A stretch of DNA of 64,000 nt from Clostridium polynesiense (GTDB taxonomy: Bacteria; Bacillota; Clostridia; Clostridiales; Clostridiaceae), in the NCBI RefSeq assembly GCF_000820705.1, contig NZ_CCXI01000012.1, positions 1-64,000 on the forward strand, given 5' to 3'. Shown one piece after another: positions 56,022 through 64,000 of this stretch; within the stretch, counting starts at the first letter, position 1; the number at the start of each line of letters is the position of its first letter. The translations under genes and the position numbers were made by a program. The notes under the pieces are model-generated. The model was not told the origin of the DNA. It made no database searches and saw nothing but the letters and a program-made list of their open reading frames with translations.

Positions 56022-57428
56022 ATGAACAACTTTATTATGTATGCTACAGCTATCATTGCAGTTGCTTTATTAACTTACATGCTGATTAAAAAGATGGATA
56101 TCAAAATCACATTGTTTGGTTTAGGGCTGGTACTAATGTACATTGCTATCGCTATGGGAAAAGGTATCGGTATTAAAGACTTTGCATCTACAGGAGCTGC
56201 TTTACTGGATCCTATAAAGGCTATAGGAGATATATTCAAACAAAATCTATCAGCAGCCGGTTTCATTATATTAATACTTGGCGGATATTCTGCATACATG
56301 AGCAAAATAGGTGCTAATGACGTTACAGTAAATGTTTTAACAAAACCTATTTCAAAGATTAAATCAGCATATATTTTAGTTCCAATAGTATTTTTGCTGG
56401 GAAATCTTCTTTCATTAGTAATTCCAAGTGCTTCTAACTTATCAATAATATTATTAGCTACATTGTTCCCTGTTATGAAAAAAGCAGGTATGAGCACACT
56501 AACAGCAGCAGCGGTTATAGCAACCACTGCAACGGTAATGCCAACTCCTCTTGGAAGCGATAACGTTGCTATCGCTCAGGAATTAGCTAAATATCCAGCA
56601 TATGCAGGATTGTCAGTAACAGATTATGTTATGAAATATCACGCTATGGTTTCTGTTCCAACTTTAGGTGTTATGGCTGCACTGCATTATCTATGGCAGA
56701 AGTTTATGGACAAGAAGGATGCAGGTAAAATACAAGATGAAGAGCTTGATATTAAGGACATAAAAGAAATAGAAGGTTCTGCACTGTTTAAAACAGTATA
56801 TGCTCTGCTTCCACTGCTTCCAATTCTATTATTAATATTAGTTTACTTTACAGGCTCTTCCATTAAGCTGTCTGTAGAAGTAGCTTCAATACTAAGCTTT
56901 ATCATTGCAATAATATGTGAATTAGTAAGATATAAAGGTGATAAAAGAGTTTTATCCGATACTGAAGGCTTCTTTAAAGGTATGGCAAATGGTATATCAA
57001 TAGTTGCTTTACTTGTAGCAGCCAGTGTATTTGTAACAGGATTAAAGTCCATCGGTCTTATAAGCACTTTACAATCAGCAATGCTTTCCACACAGGGAAC
57101 AGGTATGGGAATTATCCTTCCATTAATATTAGTAGGTTTATCCTTATTAATAGTATTGCTTTCTGGAAGCGGTACAGCACTGTTCTTTGCCCTTGTACCA
57201 TTGATGGTTCCTCTTGCAGAAGCAGCTGGAATCAGCCCAATAGCTATATCAGTACCTATGGGACTTGCAGGAAATCTTATGAGAGCAGTTTCACCGGTAG
57301 CGGCTGTTACTGTTATAGTAGCAGGATCTGTTAAAAAGCCTGCTTTAGAAATTGTAAAGAGAACAGCAGTGCCAATGCTTGGCGGTGTAATATTCATGTT
57401 CGTACTATCCATGATACTATTCTTATAA
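56022..57428 (+). CDS. DcuC-family transporter, likely linked to nucleoside use
   Basis: A protein of 468 residues with about 12 helices. It resembles the C4-dicarboxylate anaerobic carrier DcuC/YfcC family (FIILILGGYSAYMSKIGAND, LPLILVGLSLLIVLLSGSGT and a PLMVPLAEAAGISP pair). It is the last gene of the ribokinase/nucleoside hydrolase operon, so the real substrate may be a nucleoside, base or ribose-related compound rather than a dicarboxylate (inference). GGGGGAG precedes the ATG. Confidence 0.75.
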   Translation: MNNFIMYATAIIAVALLTYMLIKKMDIKITLFGLGLVLMYIAIAMGKGIGIKDFASTGAALLDPIKAIGDIFKQNLSAAGFIILILGGYSAYMSKIGANDVTVNVLTKPISKIKSAYILVPIVFLLGNLLSLVIPSASNLSIILLATLFPVMKKAGMSTLTAAAVIATTATVMPTPLGSDNVAIAQELAKYPAYAGLSVTDYVMKYHAMVSVPTLGVMAALHYLWQKFMDKKDAGKIQDEELDIKDIKEIEGSALFKTVYALLPLLPILLLILVYFTGSSIKLSVEVASILSFIIAIICELVRYKGDKRVLSDTEGFFKGMANGISIVALLVAASVFVTGLKSIGLISTLQSAMLSTQGTGMGIILPLILVGLSLLIVLLSGSGTALFFALVPLMVPLAEAAGISPIAISVPMGLAGNLMRAVSPVAAVTVIVAGSVKKPALEIVKRTAVPMLGGVIFMFVLSMILFL

Positions 57429-57438
57429 TTTATAAAAT

Positions 57439-57483
57439 AAAAAGCTGCAGGGTGTGCTATAATGGTTCACCCTGCAGCTTTTT
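57439..57483 (+). terminator. Terminator of the nucleoside operon
   Basis: A perfect 16-bp stem (57439-57454 with 57468-57483) including CTGCAGGGTG, with five terminal T. Confidence 0.9.
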
Positions 57484-57575
57484 ATGAATATGATAATCTT
57501 TTTAAAATAATATTGGAATGTTTAATTATAGTGGTTATAATACAAATATATATTTTATTAAGGAGGAAACTTAAA

Positions 57576-57752
57576 ATGGATGTAAAAGATAAGGTATTAG
57601 AAACTTTAAAAAATTCCGGTGAACCAATGAAAGCTGGAGAAATTGCGGAAACAGCAAATATTGATAAAAAAGAAGTAGATAAAGCTTTAAAAGCTTTAAA
57701 ATCTGAAGAAAAAATCAGCTCCCCAAAAAGATGCTACTATTCAGCAAATTAG
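57576..57752 (+). CDS. Small winged-helix DNA-binding protein
   Basis: A protein of 58 residues that is one winged-helix domain: KVLETLKNSGEPMKAGEIAE, helix NIDKKEVDKALKAL, and a wing KISSPKRCYYS. ATG 57576 follows AAGGAGG; longer readings would start inside the preceding terminator. Such mini-proteins are common in clostridia; the target is unknown. A strong terminator follows. Confidence 0.8.
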   Translation: MDVKDKVLETLKNSGEPMKAGEIAETANIDKKEVDKALKALKSEEKISSPKRCYYSAN

Positions 57753-57796
57753 TTTAAAGCATAGGGTGAAATAAAAATAACATATAAAGGTTTGTA

Positions 57797-57832
57797 AAAA
57801 ACAGCTTTAATCCTAGGATTAAAGCTGTTTTT
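57797..57832 (+). terminator. Terminator after the winged-helix gene
   Basis: A perfect 18-bp palindrome (57797-57814 with 57815-57832) centred on CCTAGG, ending in five T. Confidence 0.88.
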
Positions 57833-58001
57833 ATTACCATATTTAATGATAGATAACATAATCTATTGGTTTTAATTACAAATATGATATAATTATAAAG
57901 GAAATTATAAAAATGTTTATAGACAGCAAAAAAGTAATGTTTTCATGGATTATACAAATAAAGGAACGGAATTTCAGTAATTTAAAAGGAGGATAATGTA
58001 A

Positions 58002-58607
58002 TTGGACGGAATAAAAGCAATGACTAAAAAGTATTTTACTTTTCTTTTGACCTGTGCACTTTCACTAATGCTTTTATTAGGGGGGGTTACGGTACAAGCT
58101 ATTCCTAAAAACTATGTGGCAATAGACATAAATCCCAGTATAGAATTAGTAACTAACCAATATGACAATGTGGTAAGCGTTAATGCAGTTAATAAGGATG
58201 CAGAAAAGCTTATTTCTGACTTAGAGATTATAGGCTTGAAGATTAAAGATGCTGTAAAGCAAATTGTTGAAAAGTCAGTGGAATTTGGATACATAAAAGC
58301 GGATAAGGCAAATGAAATATTAATCACAGGATCTATAAGCAATAAATCTAAAGATATACTTGAAAAAGTTGATGAAAGTGTTAAAGAAACTTTGGAGGCC
58401 AATAAAGTACACTCAGAAGTAGTTAAGCAGAATATAGATGTTAATGATAGACTTTTACAGGAAGCTCATGAAAATGGAGTTTCCGCAGGAAAATATTCTG
58501 TTATTGAAAAATTAGTAAAAGGTAATTCTTATATTAGTAAAGAAGAATTAGCTGAAGTGAAAATAGCCAGCCTTTTTGCTTATGCCAAAGAAAACAACAT
58601 AACATAG
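58002..58607 (+). CDS. RsgI-like secreted protein, truncated by a frameshift
   Basis: A protein of 201 residues. A signal peptide (FLLTCALSLMLLLGGVTVQA) is followed by the RsgI middle-domain hallmark YVAIDINPSIELVTNQYDNV and a helical domain. The cytoplasmic anti-sigma domain of true RsgI is absent. A TTG start at 58002 is supported by AAAGGAGG 9 nt upstream. It stops at TAG 58605-58607, directly in a tandem duplication AACAT-AACAT (58596-58605). With one copy the frame would run on into the E/K-rich ORF to 58993 (see next entry). Confidence 0.8.
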   Translation: MDGIKAMTKKYFTFLLTCALSLMLLLGGVTVQAIPKNYVAIDINPSIELVTNQYDNVVSVNAVNKDAEKLISDLEIIGLKIKDAVKQIVEKSVEFGYIKADKANEILITGSISNKSKDILEKVDESVKETLEANKVHSEVVKQNIDVNDRLLQEAHENGVSAGKYSVIEKLVKGNSYISKEELAEVKIASLFAYAKENNIT

Positions 58608-58993
58608 ACACTGTTAAGGATAAGTATGAGGATGCTGTGGATAAGGCAGATGATGCCGAAGAGGATGCTAAAGAGGCAGAGGAGAAAGCAAAAGAGAAGG
58701 AAGAAGAAGCAAAGGAGAAAGCAAGAGAAAAGGAAGAGAAAGCAGCAGAGAAAGAGAGAGAAAAGGCAGAAAAGGAAGCGGAAAAAGCTAGAGAAGCTGA
58801 AGAAAAAGCTGAAGAGGAAAGAGAAAAAGCTGAAGAGAAGGCAAGAAAAGAAGAAGATAAATCTAAGGAAAAAATGAAGAAAGAAGAAAAAAATAAGGAA
58901 AAGAAAAAGAAGAAAAAGGATTCTAAAAAAGAAGCTTCAGTAAAAAACAAAGAAAACAAAAAAGAAATTGACCATGAAGAAGAGGATGATTAA
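58608..58993 (+). CDS. E/K-rich helical tail, out of frame with the RsgI-like gene
   Basis: In the frame reached by removing one AACAT repeat unit, translation continues as DTVKDKYEDAVDKADDAEED, then about 60 residues of alternating Glu/Lys/Ala (EKAKEKEEEAKEKAREKEE), ending KKEIDHEEEDD. The first start codon in this frame is a GTG at 58637 without a ribosome site, so independent translation is doubtful. The charge pattern predicts a single alpha-helix or coiled coil. It is most simply the C-terminal stalk of the preceding protein, now separated by the duplication. Confidence 0.7.
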
Positions 58994-59244
58994 TTTAATA
59001 TATTAGTTTTTAGTATTTATGAGCATGTATATATTAAAAATATGCATGCTTTTTTAATATAGCTTAATTGAAATTATTACTTCAGAGAGTTAATAACGAG
59101 GTTTACATATATATATCAGGATTATATAATACTATATAAAAGTTCAAATATATAATAAACTAAAGTTTTTAAAACCTGCGTTATGTTTATAAGATTTTAT
59201 ACACAGGATAAAAGATGGTTAATTTAGAAAGAGGAGAGAAGAGT

Positions 59245-60618
59245 ATGGACAACAAAGAAAACAAATTGGGAGTGGAACCCGTTGGAAAGTTATTATTCAG
59301 CCTGGCTATACCGGCTATAACGGCACAGGTAATCAATGCTCTTTACAACATTGTAGACAGGATGTACATAGGAAGGATACCCAATGTAGGATCCCTTGCT
59401 ATTGCAGCATTGGGAATAGCTTTTCCAATAATAATGATTATATCCGCTTTTGCAGCTCTTATTGGTATGGGGGGTGCTCCAAGAGCCGCAATAAAAATGG
59501 GGGAAGGAAAAAATGATGAAGCGGAAAAGATTCTTGGCAATTCCTTCGTTACCCTTTTAATGATCTCTATAACTTTAATGATAGTTTTCTTTTTTACTAA
59601 AGAAACTTTGTTAACCTGGTTTGGAGCTACAGAAAATACCCTTCCATATGCGGATGAATATTTTACCATTTATCTCATGGGAACTATTTTTGTACAGATC
59701 AGCTTAGGACTTAATGCTTTTATAAGCTCACAGGGGTTTGCAAAAATCGGTATGATGACTGTAGTTATTGGAGCTGTAACAAATATAATATTAGATCCTA
59801 TTCTTATTTTTGGATTTAACATGGGAGTAAGAGGAGCTGCCATAGCTACAATATTTTCTCAATTTATTTCAGCTTTGTGGGTGCTTAAGTTCTTAGTGAG
59901 TAAAAAAAGTATCATAAAGATAAGAAAAAAATATTTTAAATTAGACAAAAAGGTTATACTTCCTGTATTAGCTTTAGGATTATCACCTTTTATAATGCAG
60001 TCTACTGAAAGCTTAGTACAGCTTACATTAAATTCAGGAATGAAGAGATACGGTGGCGCAAGAGCGGATCAGCTGGTAGGTTCTCTTTCCATTATGGTAA
60101 GTACTATGCAGTTTCTGCTTATGCCAATGATGGGGTTAGCACAAGGAGCTCAGCCTATAATAAGTTATAATTATGGTGCTGGGAAGGTGGATAGAGTTAA
60201 AAAGACATTTAAACTGTTAATAATGAGCTCTATGGCTTTTTCTACCCTTATGTGGCTGGTTTCTATGTTTGTACCTCAAGCTTTTGTTATGATTTTCTCA
60301 AATGACAGAGAACTTATTGAATTAAGCGTCAAGGGAATGAGGATATTTATGGCCGGTGTATTACTTATGGGAGCGCAGTTTGCCTGTCAAAATACCTTGG
60401 TTGCTTTAGGTCAGGCTAAAATATCTATGTTCTTAGCACTGCTTAGAAAAATAATACTTCTTATTCCACTAGCTATTATTTTCCCTATTTTCTGGGGTAC
60501 AACAGGTATACTAATTGCAGAGCCTGTAGCTGATATAATAGCTGCAACTGTAACAACTATAGTATTTATAACTTATGTAAGACGTAATTTATCCGATCCC
60601 AAAACTGAATCTAAGTAG
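59245..60618 (+). CDS. MATE-family multidrug/Na+ antiporter
   Basis: A membrane protein of 457 residues with 12 helices in two repeats. N-terminal VGKLLFSLAIPAITAQVINA and LYNIVDRMYIGRI are the MATE signature; MGLAQGAQPIISYNYGAGK marks the second half. It exports cationic drugs in exchange for Na+ or H+; the natural substrate is unknown. ATG 59245 is chosen because GAGGAGAG precedes it. It is monocistronic. Confidence 0.92.
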   Translation: MDNKENKLGVEPVGKLLFSLAIPAITAQVINALYNIVDRMYIGRIPNVGSLAIAALGIAFPIIMIISAFAALIGMGGAPRAAIKMGEGKNDEAEKILGNSFVTLLMISITLMIVFFFTKETLLTWFGATENTLPYADEYFTIYLMGTIFVQISLGLNAFISSQGFAKIGMMTVVIGAVTNIILDPILIFGFNMGVRGAAIATIFSQFISALWVLKFLVSKKSIIKIRKKYFKLDKKVILPVLALGLSPFIMQSTESLVQLTLNSGMKRYGGARADQLVGSLSIMVSTMQFLLMPMMGLAQGAQPIISYNYGAGKVDRVKKTFKLLIMSSMAFSTLMWLVSMFVPQAFVMIFSNDRELIELSVKGMRIFMAGVLLMGAQFACQNTLVALGQAKISMFLALLRKIILLIPLAIIFPIFWGTTGILIAEPVADIIAATVTTIVFITYVRRNLSDPKTESK

Positions 60619-60638
60619 AAAAATATATCAAATAAATT

Positions 60639-60697
60639 TGACCATATTGAGCATAAACCTGATATTCAGGATTATGTTTTAATATGGTCATTAATTT
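60639..60697 (+). terminator. Terminator after the MATE gene
   Basis: TGACCATATT (60639-60648) pairs with AATATGGTCA (60681-60690), with an inner CATAA-CCTG stem, then TTAATTTTT. Confidence 0.8.
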
Positions 60698-60911
60698 TTG
60701 TCTGAAAAATGTTTTAATTAAAAGTTAAAATGTTTAGAAAAAATGAAAGGAAAAACATGAAAATTGTCGAATTATATAAGTTAAAGTCAAATAAAGCTTG
60801 GTTGTGACAAAACATTAATAACTTAGTATATCTAAATAAACGGCTTTATAAAACAGAAAATGCTTTCTTAATTAGCGTTAATATTAAATCATAAAAGGGA
60901 GTGTGGGAGAC

Positions 60912-62711
60912 ATGAACCAATTAGAACAATATCTTTCGGTAGAAAACAGCGGCAGAGGCGAATGGCTTGATAATGAAAATGTTGTTTTTATCAATAATAA
61001 GAGCGGAGTACCACAAATCTGGCAAAAATCTCTATCCACAGGAGAAACCCGTCAAAGGACTTTCTACAGCGAAAGAATATTTAGAGTACAAACTCATATG
61101 GATACCAGGAGTATTATATTCTGTATGGATGAAGGCGGAAATGAGCAGGAGCAGATTTATCTTCTTAAGGATGGAGCTGAAGAGCCTGTAAATTTAACTA
61201 ATAATCCTGAAGTTCGCCATTATTTAGGCGGAATGACCAATGATGGAAAGAAAATCATTATGAGCTGCAATGCACGCAAAAGAGCAAGTTTTGATATTTG
61301 TTCTATTGATGTTGAAACAGGAGAAATTAAGACTATACTTCAAAATGAGGATAATTATAATCTTCCTGCCTGCTTATCACCTAATGGACAGTATTTACTT
61401 TATAATAAATTACTGGCTACATCAGATAATGCTTTATGGATGGTGGATGTAAATAACGGTAAAGCTGTCAAGATACCTGAAGATGATACAGTTGCACAAT
61501 ATGTAAATCCAACCTGGCGTTCAGACAGCAAAGGTTTTTACTTATTGACAGACAGAGAAGACGAATATACCTATGTAGCTTATTACGATATCGAAACTAA
61601 GTCTCTTAAGCCTTACTATAAAACTAACTGGGATATAGAAGCTATTTCTTTGTCCTCAGATAACAGATATTTAGTTATGCTAATAAATGAAGATGGTTAT
61701 TCTTCCATGAAAATAATGGATACAAAAAATGGAATATTCATAAATCATCCTATACCTCCTTTAGGAGTTATAAGCTATTATGAATCCATAACCTGGTCTC
61801 AAAAGGGACATAAATTATTATTTTCATTAACTTCAGGAAAAAGAACCTCAGATCTATGGATACTGGATATAGATAATGACAGCTTAAAACGAATTACCAA
61901 CAGTTCTATGGCAGACTTAAATACTGATGTTCTCGTTGAACCGGAGCTTAAAAAGTATAAATCTTTTGATGGTTTAGAAGTTCCTTTTTGGTTGTATACA
62001 CCGGTAGGAAAAAGTCCTGAAAATCTTCCGGTAGTAATAGAAATTCACGGTGGACCTGAAGGGCAGGAACGCCCAATCTATAATCCATTGATTCAATATT
62101 TATTAAACGAAGGAATAGCTGTGGTAGCACCTAATGTCAGGGGAAGTATAGGATACGGGAAGAGCTATCATCACTTAGACGATGTAGAAAAGAGATTAGA
62201 CAGCGTCAAAGACATCGATTCTTTAGTAGAATATATAGTAAATTCAAATATAGCTGATAAAAATAAAATTGCTGTTATGGGCACAAGCTACGGCGGATAT
62301 ATGACTTTATCCAGCTTAAGCAGGTATCCTCATTTATGGGCCTGCGGAATAGATATAGTGGGTATGTTTAACCTAGAGACCTTTATGGAGAATACAGCAG
62401 AATACAGAAGAGCTCATAGAGGTTCAGAATACGGTACATTAGAGCATCATCGTGAAATATTAAGAGAGGTGTCACCAATCAGAAAGGTGGATGATATTAC
62501 AGCACCTCTCATGGTAGTTCACGGCGCTAACGATCCAAGAGTTCCTGTAGGAGAAGCAGAGCAGGTGGTGGACTGCCTTGCAAAGAGAGGTGTCAGTGTT
62601 AAATATCTTAGATATGAAGATGAAGGTCATGGAATAAGCAAGATGAAGAATAAGCTACACTGCTACCCTCAAATGGCAGAATTCTTAAAAAGAAATTTAG
62701 GAATAAAGTAG
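60912..62711 (+). CDS. S9-family prolyl oligopeptidase/acylaminoacyl-peptidase-like
   Basis: A protein of 599 residues. An N-terminal beta-propeller (about 1-340, with repeated SPNGQYLLYN and SWDIEAIS-type blades) is followed by an alpha/beta-hydrolase domain. The oxyanion motif is IEIHGGPEG, the nucleophile Ser459 in GTSYGGYM, Asp in HGANDPRVP, His in DEGHGISK. No signal peptide, so a cytosolic peptidase for short peptides is likely. ATG 60912 follows GTGGGAG. It is monocistronic with a terminator at 62734. Confidence 0.92.
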   Translation: MNQLEQYLSVENSGRGEWLDNENVVFINNKSGVPQIWQKSLSTGETRQRTFYSERIFRVQTHMDTRSIIFCMDEGGNEQEQIYLLKDGAEEPVNLTNNPEVRHYLGGMTNDGKKIIMSCNARKRASFDICSIDVETGEIKTILQNEDNYNLPACLSPNGQYLLYNKLLATSDNALWMVDVNNGKAVKIPEDDTVAQYVNPTWRSDSKGFYLLTDREDEYTYVAYYDIETKSLKPYYKTNWDIEAISLSSDNRYLVMLINEDGYSSMKIMDTKNGIFINHPIPPLGVISYYESITWSQKGHKLLFSLTSGKRTSDLWILDIDNDSLKRITNSSMADLNTDVLVEPELKKYKSFDGLEVPFWLYTPVGKSPENLPVVIEIHGGPEGQERPIYNPLIQYLLNEGIAVVAPNVRGSIGYGKSYHHLDDVEKRLDSVKDIDSLVEYIVNSNIADKNKIAVMGTSYGGYMTLSSLSRYPHLWACGIDIVGMFNLETFMENTAEYRRAHRGSEYGTLEHHREILREVSPIRKVDDITAPLMVVHGANDPRVPVGEAEQVVDCLAKRGVSVKYLRYEDEGHGISKMKNKLHCYPQMAEFLKRNLGIK

Positions 62712-62733
62712 AATAGAAAACTATAATAAAATC

Positions 62734-62767
62734 AGTGCATAAGTAAAATATTGCTTATGCACTTTTT
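62734..62767 (+). terminator. Terminator after the S9 peptidase
   Basis: A perfect 10-bp stem (62734-62743 with 62754-62763) running into five T. Confidence 0.88.
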
Positions 62768-62858
62768 ATATTACTTTTATAATATTTCTGCTGTGTTTAT
62801 GTTAAAATGTTTTGTATATAAAGTTTAAGAAATAGTTTATATCGTTAGGAGAATGGAA

Positions 62859-64000
62859 ATGAAACATTTAAATGATCCAAAATTTTCATCAAAAATACTG
62901 CTGGCTACCTACATAGTATTTTTAGCTTTTATATTATTAAATATTAAGGCTGTAGGAAGATTTTTCGGTGGATTAATGGGAATACTCACTCCCTTTATAA
63001 TAGGAGCGGGAATTGCCTTTGTAGTTAATATTCCTATGAAATTAATAGAAGAAAATATAATGCAGCCTTTGCTGAAAAGATCAAAGAAAAAAGGGATTAT
63101 AAGACCTATATCTCTTTTATCAACCCTTATAATCATAATGGGACTCATAGTAGCTTTGTTCCTTTATGTGATTCCACAGCTGGTTCAGAGCAGTTCCACT
63201 CTGATGCAGAATATTCCTCAATATGTCAGCTCTCTTGAAGGCTTTATGAACGAATATATGAGTTCTACAGAACTTCTTAATGAAATTTGGGTAAAAGTAT
63301 TGTCTATGGGGGAAAATATTCTTAAAGTAGTAGGCCAAATAACTGGAGGGTTAATGAATCAGCTGCTGGGTATCACCCTTGGAGTGACATCTGTGATATT
63401 TAATATAATAATGGGGCTTTTAATATCTGTTTATATCCTCTTAAGTAAGGAAAAACTTATATTACAAGCTAAAAAAATTCTTTTTGCCTTTATAGAAATT
63501 GATAAAGCAAGGGAAGTAATGGAAATTGCGAGATTATCTCAACTGAAGTTTTCAAAATTTGTTTCCGGTCAATTTATTGAAGCCATTATACTTGGGCTGC
63601 TATGTTTCATAGGTATGACCATCTTCTCCATGCCTTATGCGGTGCTTATAAGTACGCTGGTGGGAGTAACAGCCTTAATTCCTATTTTTGGAGCTTTAAT
63701 AGGAACCATACCTGGAGCTTTTATAATTTTAATGGTAAATCCAGCTAAAGCTATATGGTTTATAGTACTTATAATTGTTATTCAGCAGATAGAAGGAAAC
63801 TTAATATATCCTATAGTAGTAGGAAACTCAATAGGCTTATCTGCCTTATGGGTGCTGCTTGCTATAACTGTGGGAGGAGGATATTTCGGTGTCCTTGGTA
63901 TGCTTATCGGAATCCCTTTACTGGGAGTGATATATACGGTGTTTTCTAGAGCTGTTAATGACAGGTTGAAAAAGAAGGGGATTAATATGGAGAGGGAGAG
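62859..64000 (+). CDS. AI-2E family transporter (3' partial)
   Basis: The open frame runs from ATG 62859 (TTAGGAG 7 nt upstream) off the right edge, giving at least 380 residues. There are about 7-8 helices: ILLATYIVFLAFILLNIKAV and MGILTPFIIGAGIAFVVNIP at the N terminus, then the family region VSGQFIEAIILGLLCFIGM, IPIFGALIGTIPGAFIILMV, and GNSIGLSALWVLLAITVGGG. It belongs to the AI-2E/PerM/YtvI family. Members include exporters and Na+/H+ antiporters, so the substrate is open. Confidence 0.88.
   Translation, partial: MKHLNDPKFSSKILLATYIVFLAFILLNIKAVGRFFGGLMGILTPFIIGAGIAFVVNIPMKLIEENIMQPLLKRSKKKGIIRPISLLSTLIIIMGLIVALFLYVIPQLVQSSSTLMQNIPQYVSSLEGFMNEYMSSTELLNEIWVKVLSMGENILKVVGQITGGLMNQLLGITLGVTSVIFNIIMGLLISVYILLSKEKLILQAKKILFAFIEIDKAREVMEIARLSQLKFSKFVSGQFIEAIILGLLCFIGMTIFSMPYAVLISTLVGVTALIPIFGALIGTIPGAFIILMVNPAKAIWFIVLIIVIQQIEGNLIYPIVVGNSIGLSALWVLLAITVGGGYFGVLGMLIGIPLLGVIYTVFSRAVNDRLKKKGINMERE

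Noticed and set aside
56843-57412. Long minus-strand ORF of 189 codons inside the DcuC-like gene
   Set aside because: It shadows a real membrane-protein gene, has no start signals and no family similarity.
58534-58959. Serine/phenylalanine-rich minus-strand ORF of 141 codons
   Set aside because: It is the complement of the purine-rich E/K repeat region and has no ribosome site; it is a composition artefact.

Overview
The window is a low-GC Gram-positive (Firmicute) chromosome. It most resembles a Clostridium-type anaerobe: strong AGGAGG ribosome sites, a CggR-led glycolytic cluster, a K+-dependent membrane pyrophosphatase, PTS sugar uptake, a clostridial-type tmRNA tag (AEDNFALAA) and no respiratory genes. 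No species is claimed.

Layout. 1-3073: 3' part of a nucleoside-type ABC importer (ATPase plus two permeases). 3306-4682: rpoN (sigma-54). 4872-12353: cggR-gap-pgk-tpiA-gpmI-eno, with a CggR-type operator just after the cggR promoter; then secG and hppA. 15138-23377: rnr and smpB, separated by a glycerol/dihydroxyacetone block (glpP, glpK, glpF, dhaK, dhaL, dhaM). A membrane transporter and a polyprenyl-synthase-like protein follow. 26739-27094: ssrA (tmRNA).

27095 to about 33123 is an accessory region. A second copy of the tmRNA 3' end (29302-29313) bounds a small island with a Nudix hydrolase and a transglutaminase-like protein. A HAD phosphatase follows, then a decayed partial tmRNA copy at about 30306-30441, a metalloprotease gene broken by an in-frame TAG, a putative lipoprotein and an IS256-family transposase.

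33143-38714: beta-glucoside/cellobiose PTS locus (EIIA, 6-phospho-beta-glucosidase, EIIC, EIIB) with a divergent PRD regulator whose EIIA domain is a separate overlapping ORF. 38977-39806: a chimeric oxidoreductase pseudogene. 40231-49071: a LevR-type sigma-54 activator, a -24/-12 promoter, and a mannose-family PTS operon (EIIA, dehydrogenase, EIIB, EIIC, EIID, class II aldolase), then an aldo/keto reductase. The activator's sigma factor (rpoN) is in the same window.

49186-57752: azoreductase, a teichoic-acid-transferase remnant, a PPC/DUF296 protein, a DUF5808-like membrane protein, ung, and a LacI-type repressor divergent from an operon of acetyltransferase, ribokinase, nucleoside hydrolase and a DcuC-like transporter. 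That operon starts from a consensus promoter flanked by two TAAAACGTTTTA operators. 58002-58993: an RsgI-like secreted protein split from its E/K-rich tail by a 5-bp tandem duplication. The window closes with a MATE exporter, an S9 peptidase and a partial AI-2E family transporter.

No CRISPR array, tRNA, rRNA or recognisable riboswitch was seen. The main unusual features are the tmRNA-associated island with its ssrA relic, the LevR-like protein with a tandem-repeat insertion and a missing EIIA histidine, and several genes split by small recent-looking mutations.
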